From Planctomycetaceae bacterium (GTDB lineage: Bacteria; Planctomycetota; Planctomycetia; Pirellulales; Pirellulaceae): 10,189 nt of DNA. Below the pieces are notes generated by a model, which was given only the letters and a program-made list of their open reading frames with translations, was not told where the DNA came from and did not search any database. Positions 1-6,335 of this stretch are shown here, piece after piece (within the stretch, counting starts at the first letter, position 1; every line of letters begins with the position of its first letter). A program made the position numbers and the translations under genes. The stretch covers positions 1 through 10,189 of the forward strand of contig JAHEAM010000105.1 in assembly GCA_024642765.1 (NCBI GenBank), read 5' to 3'.

Positions 1-173
1 TCACGGTGCAGCGACCACTCAGCCAGTGAAATCTTGAACAACGGTTCGCCATCCTGCTCAAAAGAGGGATTCAAAACGGGTGCCCCAAACAAACGGTGCC
101 CAAATGCCGCTAGGCCCAGAGTCGCGCCTGCTCCAAAAACAAAATGACGACGAGTTGAAGAGAGTCGATTCAT
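1..173 (-). CDS. Tat-exported sugar phosphate isomerase/epimerase-like protein (5' part only)
   Basis: Only the first 57 codons are inside the window; the gene continues past the left edge. The ATG at 173-171 has an AGGAG six bases upstream. The N-terminus carries a twin-arginine signal: S-T-R-R-H-F-V at about residues 6-12, then a Gly/Ala-rich hydrophobic stretch (about 13-30) ending near G-A-P. This predicts export of the folded protein. The mature start then reads F-K-I-S-L-A-E-W-S-L-H, which resembles the first beta strand of the xylose-isomerase-like TIM-barrel proteins (sugar phosphate isomerase/epimerase, hydroxypyruvate isomerase-like) that are numerous and often Tat-exported in planctomycetes. 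The Tat signal is seen directly. The enzyme family is inferred from about ten residues, and the substrate cannot be told because the metal-binding residues lie outside the window. Confidence 0.75.
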   Translation of the reverse strand, partial: MNRLSSTRRHFVFGAGATLGLAAFGHRLFGAPVLNPSFEQDGEPLFKISLAEWSLHR

Positions 174-179
174 AGCCTG

Positions 180-184
180 CTCCT
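180..184 (-). promoter_or_regulatory. Ribosome binding site of the Tat-signal gene
   Basis: AGGAG on the minus strand, six bases before the ATG at 173. It supports that ATG as the start. Confidence 0.6.
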
Positions 185-231
185 GATTAGTGATTTTGAG
201 GAATTACGATCGTATTGAACGCATCGCATTA

Positions 232-381
232 TTATTGAATGAGAAATTTGTCACCGTATTGTAGCCAAAAGTCGGTCGGTTTGGGTGTGTCATTCCAATC
301 GAAAAAGTGCCCATCCAAATCGAATTGTCCCTTCCAGTTGTTGCAACCCGGTAAGTGCCAGCTCATCACCTGCCCCAGCAT
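232..381 (-). CDS. Doubtful 49-residue ORF, possibly a gene remnant
   Basis: This is a short reading frame ending in TAA TAA, 58 bases before the Tat-signal gene on the same strand. The translation is rich in aromatic residues and Gly/Asp (for example W-K-G-Q-F-D-L-D-G-H-F-F-D-W-N-D, then F-W-L-Q-Y-G-D-K-F). It looks more like a piece of a folded protein than random sequence. The frame stays open upstream of the ATG to about position 453, where a TAA stops it, so it could be the 3' end of a decayed longer gene. No Shine-Dalgarno sequence and no recognised family are visible. The plus-strand frame over the same bases (355-549) looks no better. It could equally be part of a non-coding repeat; see the entry for 360-494. 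Confidence 0.3.
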   Translation of the reverse strand: MLGQVMSWHLPGCNNWKGQFDLDGHFFDWNDTPKPTDFWLQYGDKFLIQ

Positions 382-494
382 GTTGAAAAAGAACTGCACG
401 TAGCAAAACCTGTTGGCGAGAGGAACGGCTTCCAGCCGAGGGGTGGAACAATATTAGCGGCACCAGAAGCGGCGTTGTCCCTCCTAAACTTGTT
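360..494. other. Gene-poor stretch with small hairpin, possible dispersed repeat
   Basis: No gene can be supported between the doubtful 49-residue ORF and the trpF stop. A short perfect hairpin is present at 426-438 (CGGCT, loop TCC, AGCCG). The segment can be translated for some length on both strands without either frame looking real. I have an unverifiable impression that similar segments recur in intergenic DNA of Pirellulaceae. Nothing here looks like a promoter or terminator. Confidence 0.25.
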
Positions 495-1196
495 TCAGGC
501 GGATGAAGAATCCATCCTTGCGACAGTGTCGAATGCCGATTGGGCTTGACTCACGAACTCCCGAATTAGGTCGGCAGATTTTTTGGCCGGAAGTCCTTCT
601 ACCCCACTGGCAACATCGACCGCATCCGGATGCGCTGAAATAATTGCCTTACGAACATTCTCTGGCTTCAGGCCGCCAGCCAGCGTCAAGGTGCCCACAA
701 GCTTTTCTTTTAGCTTTGCGACTTCTGACCATTCGAGGCAACTTCCCGTCCCACCGAAACTTGAACCAACAGCTGCATCAACAAGAAAGTGTTTTACTCC
801 AGCCTTCTGCCAAGTTCGGATTTCTTCGGATGCTGATTGAAAATCGTTATCGCGAATACGAATGGCCCGGATCACCTGGCTTACTTCAAGGTCGCGGACC
901 AATTCGGTTGTCTCGTTACCATGGAGCTGAATAAAGTTCAGATTGCATTGGCTGGCAATGTGCTTGATCGCGTCTGCTTCGGCATTTACAAAAACTCCGA
1001 CAAGGCAAATATCATGACGAATCGTTCGCCACTGTTCGGCCAAATCGCGTCCCAACCCAACCGGCACCGAACGCAGACTACGTTGGTAAAAATTCAATCC
1101 GATGGCATCAGCTCCAGCTTCGATGGCGTTAGCCCCGTCAATCGGTTGATTGCAACCACAAATTTTGATCTTGAATGGACTTTTCACGCGATTCAC
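495..1196 (-). CDS. trpF: Phosphoribosylanthranilate isomerase
   Basis: TrpF catalyses the Amadori rearrangement of N-(5'-phosphoribosyl)anthranilate to CdRP in cytoplasmic tryptophan synthesis. The 233 residues fit a single TIM-barrel domain of usual length with a short C-terminal tail. Visible family motifs are K-I-C-G at 11-14 (Cys13 is the expected general base), G-L-N-F-Y at 33-37 followed by S-x-R, F-I-Q-L-H-G in strand 3, F-L-V-D-A (the Asp is the expected general acid), then G-G-T-G, L-A-G-G-L-K-P-E-N-V (phosphate binding) and V-D-V-A-S-G-V-E. The start is uncertain: the longest frame begins at GTG 1196, an in-frame GTG lies three codons later, and neither has a clear Shine-Dalgarno. 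No other trp gene is in the window; the gene stands alone and is divergent from the SDR gene. The position after K-I-C-G is Cys-Asn rather than the usual Met/Leu-Thr, a minor deviation. Confidence 0.95.
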   Translation of the reverse strand: MNRVKSPFKIKICGCNQPIDGANAIEAGADAIGLNFYQRSLRSVPVGLGRDLAEQWRTIRHDICLVGVFVNAEADAIKHIASQCNLNFIQLHGNETTELVRDLEVSQVIRAIRIRDNDFQSASEEIRTWQKAGVKHFLVDAAVGSSFGGTGSCLEWSEVAKLKEKLVGTLTLAGGLKPENVRKAIISAHPDAVDVASGVEGLPAKKSADLIREFVSQAQSAFDTVARMDSSSA

Positions 1197-1326
1197 ACAA
1201 TTGATTTCAAAACCACGAAACCTTCACAAAGTCGCCGAGTCGGTGTACCTTACACGATCCTGTTTGCTACGCCAATCATCGGCTAGATTACGAACCAAAC
1301 ATTTAGACGGCAAAAAACGAAAACTT
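1197..1326. promoter_or_regulatory. Divergent intergenic region between trpF and the SDR gene
   Basis: These 130 bp should hold the promoters of both divergent genes. I looked for -35/-10 pairs with 16-18 bp spacing and found none convincing on either strand. A plus-strand frame stays open through the gap into the SDR gene, but the extra residues (rich in R, K, S and L) look non-coding. Confidence 0.4.
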
Positions 1327-2421
1327 ATGTCGCTTGCGAACATCAAATCCGGCTTCGACTTTCGCAAGCTCAAATTGCCGTCTGCCGATACGTTTCCACA
1401 CAACTTATTAGAAGCCGACCGATTGCTGCTGCTTGTCACTGGCGTCGCGGGTGTTTCTGGCTTGAATGCTTTTGCATTTTTTCGCCAACGGTATGGACGA
1501 CACGTCACCGGACAAAGACCTCTCAACAATTGGCCATTAAGTGGAACAGGGATCATAGCCCATGACTTGGAGGACGCCGCCGCGACGAAAGAACTTATTA
1601 AACACGGTGGCTTTCGAACTGTACTCAATTGCGGCGGAAGTTGTGCGCTCAAATCGTGCGAGCTTGATGTTGAAATGGCGGAACGCGTCAACGTGAGAAC
1701 AATTGGCAATCTCGTCGATGCCATCGCCGAAACGGATATTCGGTTTGTGCATCTATCGATTGATTTGGTGTTCTCGGGCACGGCCGGAGGTAGGCATTTA
1801 GAATCAGATCCGCCAGATCCGGTAACCGTCTACGGCCGCACGATGCTCGACGCGGAAAAGATTATTGCCGAGCGATTGCCGAACGCAACCATTGCAAGAA
1901 TTTCTCTGCCAATGGGGGTAAGCTTCAACGGACACGCCGGCGCCATCGACTGGATTCAAGCTCGCTTTTCGAAAAACAAGCCTGCCACGTTATATTATGA
2001 TGAGGTGCGAACGCCAACTTATGTTGATTGCCTCAATGAGGTCTGCGAGGACTTGCTCGCCGGTGATTATCCAGGATTGTTTCACCTGGGGGGTACGCGG
2101 CATTTGTCATTGAACCAAATCGCACAGATTGTAAATCGTGTCGGCGGTTACAACCCTGAAAATCTTAAGGGTTGTTTTCGAATCGAAGCCGGTCCCATTC
2201 CGCCCCGAGCCGGTAACGTAACAATGGACTCTTCTCGACTGGCAACAGCACTGAAGCGGCAACCTTTTGTACCATGGCCTTATTTCGATGAACTTATTCC
2301 AACCGACCGCAATTGGCATTTTCGCCGCGACGGTTTCGTGGGCTCACCGAAACTGATCAAGAATCTTCTTTATCGCCGACCTTTACCTGGGAAGACCCTT
2401 GCCGATTTCCTCGATGGCTGA
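1327..2421 (+). CDS. RmlD/MAT2B-like extended SDR protein with altered catalytic residues
   Basis: A 364-residue protein of the NAD(P)-dependent extended SDR fold, closest in pattern to dTDP-4-dehydrorhamnose reductase (RmlD) and MAT2B. Seen: the nucleotide-binding T-G-x-x-G-x-x-G at 38-45, L-N-C-G-G at 100-104, S-I-D-L-V-F at 144-149, V-Y-G-R-T-M at 168-173, D-E-V-R-T-P-T-Y-V-D at 225-234, and I-P-P-R-A-G-N-V near 291-298. RmlD enzymes read S-T-D and Y-x-x-x-K at the two catalytic spots. Here the Thr is Ile145 and the Lys is Met173, with only Tyr169 kept, so normal reductase chemistry is doubtful. Another role (binding or regulatory, or an altered reaction) is inferred. The ATG at 1327 is chosen because the fold begins soon after it; an upstream extension to 1150 would overlap trpF and looks non-coding. 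No strong Shine-Dalgarno is visible. The downstream neighbour is a glycosyltransferase, which fits a sugar-related role. Confidence 0.8.
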   Translation: MSLANIKSGFDFRKLKLPSADTFPHNLLEADRLLLLVTGVAGVSGLNAFAFFRQRYGRHVTGQRPLNNWPLSGTGIIAHDLEDAAATKELIKHGGFRTVLNCGGSCALKSCELDVEMAERVNVRTIGNLVDAIAETDIRFVHLSIDLVFSGTAGGRHLESDPPDPVTVYGRTMLDAEKIIAERLPNATIARISLPMGVSFNGHAGAIDWIQARFSKNKPATLYYDEVRTPTYVDCLNEVCEDLLAGDYPGLFHLGGTRHLSLNQIAQIVNRVGGYNPENLKGCFRIEAGPIPPRAGNVTMDSSRLATALKRQPFVPWPYFDELIPTDRNWHFRRDGFVGSPKLIKNLLYRRPLPGKTLADFLDG

Positions 2422-2644
2422 GTTAAACCGACCAGATTTGACTGAGTAACGTACAACCGCCTGTCCTCAAGAGGTAGCGATTTACTTTGAAACTCTTGGC
2501 GATTTGACTTTCATTTTGGCTGCTAGCGATGCAACTCGGTTGGCATTGTCGCAATTCCGACTGCCAGTCAAAATTACCTTCGGCTTCATTGCCACAAACC
2601 ATAAATGCAGGACGCATAGGTTTCACACAAGCCATAAAACAATC

Positions 2645-2650
2645 AGGAAG
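2645..2650 (+). promoter_or_regulatory. Ribosome binding site of the glycosyltransferase gene
   Basis: AGGAAG five bases before the ATG at 2656 and eleven before a second in-frame ATG at 2662. It favours 2656 as the start. Confidence 0.6.
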
Positions 2651-2655
2651 ATTGT

Positions 2656-3675
2656 ATGATAATGCCCATCAATTCGGTTTCGATTGTCGTCCCCGTCTAC
2701 AACGAGGAAGACAATGTCCGCTTATTTGTCGATGAAATCAGCGGCGTTATGCGTGAAACACCATTCGATTGGAGTCTCGTAATCGTCGATGATGGATCTC
2801 GCGACGCAACCGTTCCTCGACTCAAAGAACTGGCGGCGGAAAACGCTCGGATCAAACTCGTTTTGCTGCGGCGGAATTTCGGACAAACGGCTGCAATGCA
2901 CGCCGGAATTCAAACGGCGGATGGCGACGTGATCGTTACCATCGACGGCGATTTACAAAACGACCCTGCCGACATCCCAATGATGTTGGAGAAAATTGCT
3001 CAAGGCTACGACTTGGTTCATGGCTGGCGACGAAAACGTAAGGACACATTTATCAATCGCAAGTTGCCATCGCAAATTGCGAACTGGCTGATCGCGCGAG
3101 TCACAGGCTTTCCTATCCACGATCTCGGTTGCACGCTCAAGGCCATTCGGACTGATATAGCGCAACAAATTGAATTGTATGGCGAAATGCATCGGTTCAT
3201 TCCGATCTTGGCCCATCGCTTGGGTGCCAAGTGTATTGAAGTCGAAACGAACCATCGAGCGCGACAATTTGGAACGACCAAGTACGGTATTGGCCGAACG
3301 ACGCGAGTTGTACTTGATCTGTTGACCGTGAAATACATGCTGAAATATTTCGACAGCCCGATGAAGTTGTTCGGAATGATCGGAATGTGGGTCGGCTCAG
3401 TCGCCTCGCTTTCGTTTTTGAGCGCGATATGCATGAAGTTATTTGGTGGCGTGGACATCACCGGAAATCCCATGACGCTACTGAGCACGTTGGCAACTAT
3501 TCTCAGCGTGCAGTTCTTCAGCATGGGATTGCTAGGCGAAGTCAACGCACGGATTTACTTCGCAGATCAAAACCGAAAGAACTACCAAATCCGCGAACTC
3601 GTAAACTTTGACGATGCGGGCGCAAAGAAAGCCCAACCAGCCGTCGACCTCTATCGTCCACGCTCAGCGGCGTGA
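2656..3675 (+). CDS. GT2 glycosyltransferase, polyprenyl-phosphate type (DPM1/GtrB/ArnC-like)
   Basis: This is a 339-residue membrane-anchored family 2 glycosyltransferase. Seen: V-V-P-V-Y-N-E-E at 11-18, I-V-D-D-G-S at 43-48, R-R-N-F-G-Q-T-A-A at 72-80, the metal/nucleotide-binding D-G-D (97-99) in T-I-D-G-D-L-Q, then H-D-L-G-C-T-L at 155-161 and an R-x-x-G-x-T-K-Y region around 203-210. Two hydrophobic helices follow at about 236-262 and 272-297, and a polar tail. This layout is that of enzymes moving a sugar from a nucleotide donor to a polyprenyl phosphate at the inner face of the cytoplasmic membrane (dolichol-phosphate mannose synthase, GtrB, ArnC). The sugar cannot be told from sequence. 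The gene lies 234 bp after the SDR gene on the same strand. That gap shows no convincing promoter, so co-transcription is possible but not shown. Start 2656 is favoured by AGGAAG. Confidence 0.92.
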   Translation: MIMPINSVSIVVPVYNEEDNVRLFVDEISGVMRETPFDWSLVIVDDGSRDATVPRLKELAAENARIKLVLLRRNFGQTAAMHAGIQTADGDVIVTIDGDLQNDPADIPMMLEKIAQGYDLVHGWRRKRKDTFINRKLPSQIANWLIARVTGFPIHDLGCTLKAIRTDIAQQIELYGEMHRFIPILAHRLGAKCIEVETNHRARQFGTTKYGIGRTTRVVLDLLTVKYMLKYFDSPMKLFGMIGMWVGSVASLSFLSAICMKLFGGVDITGNPMTLLSTLATILSVQFFSMGLLGEVNARIYFADQNRKNYQIRELVNFDDAGAKKAQPAVDLYRPRSAA

Positions 3676-3701
3676 GAATGGAATAAAAACAAGGCTTGCG
3701 A

Positions 3702-3741
3702 ATTGCGTTTGGAGATCTTTCATTGCGTTTGGAGATCTTTC
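3702..3741. repeat. Perfect tandem duplication, two 20-bp units
   Basis: The unit starting ATTGCGTTTGG and ending AGATCTTTC occurs at 3702-3721 and again directly after at 3722-3741 with no mismatch. It lies in the 98-bp gap between the convergent glycosyltransferase and HAAS-protein genes, outside both coding regions. Replication slippage is the simplest explanation. It has no T-run or stem that would make it a terminator. Confidence 0.95.
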
Positions 3742-3773
3742 GTGGCAATCCTAGAAATACACAGGCCAAGTCG

Positions 3774-5705
3774 CTATTCATCATCCGCCGCTCGCGGCCA
3801 AAGTTCAATGTCACCTTTGACGGATGGATTGAGTTCATAGCGGATTTCGCCGCGTCGTTGGGGACGTGCGTTGCCGTTCTCGATTTCGTCTGCGGTCGCT
3901 GCACGAGTTGGCGTGTAACTGCTGACGAGTACTGGAATGCCGCCATCGTCGAATTGGTCGCCACCAATGCTATAGACAACAAAATGTTCGGCCGTGCGTT
4001 TGTAACGAAGCGGTTGGCCATCGAATGGGTCAATAGGTGCGGACCTGAGATACTTGCCTACTAGCTGGCCAAGCGTTTCCGGGAATTCGCCGTTGTCCAT
4101 TTTATAAAGATAGGCCGCTACGACTATTTGCGCTGCGCTCTGCTCCGTTTCGGCTCGAAAGACAGCGGATCGTAACGACATTGTTGCTGGCAAAAATGCC
4201 TTTATCAGGAAAAATTTATCGTCCAAATCGGCTTTGTACGTTTCGACGTCGACAACGTCCTTGGTGTACAACGGCTTGTGAAAGTTTTCATCGATCAAGT
4301 TCTGAATTTCATCGGCCTTATCAGACATTTGTTTACGCGAGGCAGCGGTCAGTAGAGTTAGCGGCTGACCTAAACCCAATGCAATATGCTCAACCCAATT
4401 CGTTCCTTGAGGTTGATTCGTATAGAAAGAAGATGTGAATTGTTGGTAGACATTCATCCCATCTGCGGTAAGGCGACCATCGCCCTTACCGTTATCGGAA
4501 TACAGTCGCTGAATCATGTCCTTGACCATCAACCGCTCGGATTCGAACGAGATAAACTCCTTCATAGAGTGTTTTCCGACGGCCGTTTGAATTCGTGCAA
4601 GCTGCTCTCGATCAAAATGACCGTCAGGCGATCGCAACGACTCCCCCACCATTTCGCAGCCGATATTGTGGATCGCGAATCCAACCAAACTGCAAATCAA
4701 AAATTGTGAATCGGTGACTTGATGCGCCATTCCAAACACAGCCTCGATATCCTGAGTCGCCCGTTCGGTGTCTCCCTGACTTAATGCATACCGTGTATCA
4801 ACATGTAAAATACGTGCGGCACTGCGCATCGCTTGAATATGCGGCAACAGAATCCCAACTAACGATCTGTCCAACGTGCGATCAACCTCGTTAAAGTCAT
4901 TTTCGTCTTTTGCGCGGCCTTGGTAATGAGGAAACAACGCGGCAATATCCTCGGCGCTGTACTGCGAAAGATCGGTGTGCAATTCGAAACCGAAACTTGG
5001 GCGCGTCCCCCCCAAACGAAAAGCATCCAACAACTCGCGCGAATCGTCGAGCTTTTTGACCGCTAGATCCCATTGCGCACCGTCCGTCGGCAGCATCAAC
5101 CGTCCGTCCTGATTGCTGTCCCGATTTTTGTAATAGATTTCTTTGAACTGCCCCGGACTGTCAGCTTGCTCGTTGCCAAACTCAAATTTAGTCCACACAT
5201 CGCGATAAACGTTCCAGGCTCGATCGGCCGCTGAAGTTTTTTGAATGTTAGCATTGAGCTCGATTGTATAGTCCGTGGACGGGTTCGGTTTGGCCGCGTG
5301 AAAGTAAGCGTAAAGGCCGACATAGATAGCGATCGCGGCCAACAACGACCAAAGACCACCGCGGAAAATTTTGGTGAACATAGAACGCCCTTTCAATTTA
5401 CTATTTCGAATCAGAGAGGCAGCGACCTTTGGATCGCCAAAATCATCGACCAGTTCCGTTTCACTCTTGTTGCGTTGAATGCCATCTTCAAAATGAGCAA
5501 GCAATTCTTGTGCGACTTGAGATTTTTCAATTCGCATCAATCGTGTCGATTTAATGACGGTAGAGACAACTCGCTTGATGGCCGTTGGCAACTGCGAATG
5601 CTCGATATGTCGTTTCCAATCGTAACGACTAACAAATGGCGACACGATTAGGTCGCCGAGCGACGCAATTTGGTTCGGGATGAGGTTGAGGTAACTCGTA
5701 TTCAT
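3774..5705 (-). CDS. HAAS-like membrane protein with large outer region and pseudopilin-like tail
   Basis: A 643-residue protein. Residues about 45-105 resemble the HAAS (DUF1700-type) helical domain often encoded next to PadR regulators: E-L-L-A-H-F-E-D-G-I-x(4)-S-E-T-E-L-V-D-D-F-G-D-P-K-V-A-A at about 67-96. A single membrane helix follows at about 116-135, so the N-terminus is cytoplasmic and the rest should be outside. In the outer part, D-S-N-Q-D-G-R-L at 196-203 resembles an EF-hand loop but lacks the acidic last ligand. The long middle is helical and unrecognised. Residues about 520-589 resemble the GspG-type pseudopilin C-terminal fold: an A-A-x-x-V-A-A-Y helix, N-G-x-F-P-E-T-L, D-P-F-D-G-Q-P-L-R-Y, then F-V-V-Y-S-I-G-G-D-x-F-D-D-G-G. 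The ATG at 5705 overlaps the padR stop (ATGA) behind a strong GGGAGGG, so translation is coupled. A sensory partner of the PadR protein is inferred; ligand unknown. Confidence 0.82.
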   Translation of the reverse strand: MNTSYLNLIPNQIASLGDLIVSPFVSRYDWKRHIEHSQLPTAIKRVVSTVIKSTRLMRIEKSQVAQELLAHFEDGIQRNKSETELVDDFGDPKVAASLIRNSKLKGRSMFTKIFRGGLWSLLAAIAIYVGLYAYFHAAKPNPSTDYTIELNANIQKTSAADRAWNVYRDVWTKFEFGNEQADSPGQFKEIYYKNRDSNQDGRLMLPTDGAQWDLAVKKLDDSRELLDAFRLGGTRPSFGFELHTDLSQYSAEDIAALFPHYQGRAKDENDFNEVDRTLDRSLVGILLPHIQAMRSAARILHVDTRYALSQGDTERATQDIEAVFGMAHQVTDSQFLICSLVGFAIHNIGCEMVGESLRSPDGHFDREQLARIQTAVGKHSMKEFISFESERLMVKDMIQRLYSDNGKGDGRLTADGMNVYQQFTSSFYTNQPQGTNWVEHIALGLGQPLTLLTAASRKQMSDKADEIQNLIDENFHKPLYTKDVVDVETYKADLDDKFFLIKAFLPATMSLRSAVFRAETEQSAAQIVVAAYLYKMDNGEFPETLGQLVGKYLRSAPIDPFDGQPLRYKRTAEHFVVYSIGGDQFDDGGIPVLVSSYTPTRAATADEIENGNARPQRRGEIRYELNPSVKGDIELWPRAADDE

Positions 5706-6073
5706 GTGAGCCCTCCCGACAGTTTCCACGCAAGTGGCGACACGCTACGGTGAACCCCCAATGCCCCCAAGCCCTCGATCAAAGCCAACCATTGCTGCCG
5801 ATCTTGCTCAAGGCGTTTTCTCCCGGCTGCGGTAAGCCGATAATAGCGTCGCTCGCGTCCGTTGGGTCCCGGTTTGTTGGTTGAAGAAACAAGGCCCTTT
5901 GCTTCCAGGTTGTAAAGCATGGGATAAAGAGTCGATTGACCCATTTCAAAGACTCCCTTCGAGTGTGCTGCCAGCGATTCGACGATTTGGTAGCCGTACA
6001 TTTCGCCACTGGATAATAATTGCATCACCGCAGTCGGCCCAGCACCACGCATTAACTCACGCTCAAGCTTCAT
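5702..6073 (-). CDS. PadR-family transcriptional regulator
   Basis: A 123-residue winged-helix repressor-type regulator, cytoplasmic and expected to act as a dimer. Seen: G-E-M-Y-G-Y-Q-I at 23-30, the recognition-helix region G-Q-S-T-L-Y-P-M-L-Y-N-L-E-A-K-G-L-V at 45-62, and the wing G-R-E-R-R-Y-Y-R-L-T-A-A-G at 72-84. These are hallmark positions of PadR proteins. The C-terminal helix is short, so it falls in the small PadR class. The frame opens nine codons earlier (6100), but the ATG at 6073 is preferred because GAGGAA lies just before it and the family normally starts like this one (M-K-L-E-R-E-L-M-R-G). It is the first gene of a two-gene operon: its TGA overlaps the ATG of the HAAS-like membrane protein. 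A palindrome across its own -10 suggests it represses itself. The regulated signal is unknown. Confidence 0.95.
   Translation of the reverse strand: MKLERELMRGAGPTAVMQLLSSGEMYGYQIVESLAAHSKGVFEMGQSTLYPMLYNLEAKGLVSSTNKPGPNGRERRYYRLTAAGRKRLEQDRQQWLALIEGLGALGVHRSVSPLAWKLSGGLT
5711..5717 (-). promoter_or_regulatory. Strong ribosome binding site inside the end of padR
   Basis: GGGAGGG on the minus strand, five bases before the ATG at 5705. It decides that start over an in-frame ATG at 5729 and fits coupled translation with padR. Confidence 0.75.
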
Positions 6074-6076
6074 AGG

Positions 6077-6082
6077 TTCCTC
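6077..6082 (-). promoter_or_regulatory. Ribosome binding site of padR
   Basis: GAGGAA on the minus strand, three bases before the ATG at 6073 (five if counted from the GAGG core). It supports that start over the upstream one at 6100. Confidence 0.6.
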
Positions 6083-6121
6083 ACTACAATGGCCAATCAC
6101 AAAGTAACACCAGGCAGCATG

Positions 6122-6136
6122 CTATGTAGTACATAG
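6122..6136. promoter_or_regulatory. Probable PadR operator, 15-bp perfect palindrome
   Basis: CTATGTA, one centre base G, then TACATAG: two perfect 7-bp arms. It contains the ATGT/ACAT half-sites known for PadR-family operators. It covers the downstream part of the predicted -10 box and the likely transcription start of padR, about 50 bases before the padR ATG. Binding there would block the polymerase. The palindrome is seen; binding by this PadR protein is inferred. Confidence 0.7.
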
Positions 6137-6161
6137 TATCTAGCCACAAAAGACAAGTCAA
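6133..6161 (-). promoter_or_regulatory. Sigma-70-type promoter of the padR operon
   Basis: On the minus strand there is TTGACT (6161-6156, five of six consensus bases), a spacer of exactly 17 bp, then TACTAT (6138-6133, four of six). Transcription should start near 6126, giving a leader of about 50 bases. The overlap with the 15-bp palindrome at 6122-6136 supports both assignments. Confidence 0.6.
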
Positions 6162-6202
6162 TCGCCGATTTTGGAGGAGCCTCAGTAAAATCTTGAGTTG
6201 GT

Positions 6203-6247
6203 ACTGAATTTCAGTGGGTGTCAGCTCCATACTCTTTTGTGCGCACA
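6203..6247. other. Two short palindromes between the 81-residue gene and the padR promoter
   Basis: ACTGAA-T-TTCAGT at 6203-6215 and TGTGCGCACA at 6238-6247 are both perfect. They lie in the 174-bp gap after the 81-residue gene on the minus strand. Outer GGAGC/GCTCC arms (6176-6180 and about 6224-6228) could enclose the first one in a weak stem. No T-run follows, so a classical terminator is not supported. They could be operators or chance. Confidence 0.3.
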
Positions 6248-6335
6248 CGATGGAATATAATCCAAGCTTCACGCGAAGATAATCGCCTAATGGCTGTAAC
6301 CCAAGGATACATACGAACCGCACTCAACTTAAACG

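Noticed and set aside
837..1286. Plus-strand 149-codon ORF over trpF
   Set aside because: It is antisense to trpF, whose motifs are all intact; the translation has no domain pattern.
1150..1326. N-terminal extension of the SDR protein back to an ATG at 1150
   Set aside because: It would overlap the trpF start on the other strand, and the extra 59 residues have no fold-like pattern. The nucleotide-binding motif sits at a normal distance from the ATG at 1327.
1224..1781. Minus-strand 185-codon ORF over the SDR gene
   Set aside because: Ser/Arg-rich shadow of the SDR coding strand.
2422..2655. Promoter or small gene in the 234-bp gap before the glycosyltransferase
   Set aside because: TTGACT occurs around 2505 but no -10 follows at suitable spacing; the 70-codon minus-strand ORF has no protein character.
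3018..3545. Minus-strand 175-codon ORF over the glycosyltransferase
   Set aside because: Antisense shadow; the GT2 motifs lie on the plus strand.
5005..5015. Frameshift at a run of seven C in the HAAS-protein gene
   Set aside because: The reading frame stays open and protein-like on both sides, so no shift is needed.
6176..6228. Rho-independent terminator after the 81-residue gene
   Set aside because: The arms GGAGC/GCTCC are short and far apart and no T-run follows on the minus strand.
6084..6323. Minus-strand 79-codon hydrophobic ORF before padR
   Set aside because: It runs through the padR promoter and palindrome, has no ribosome binding site, and its Cys/Leu-rich end is made of regulatory DNA.
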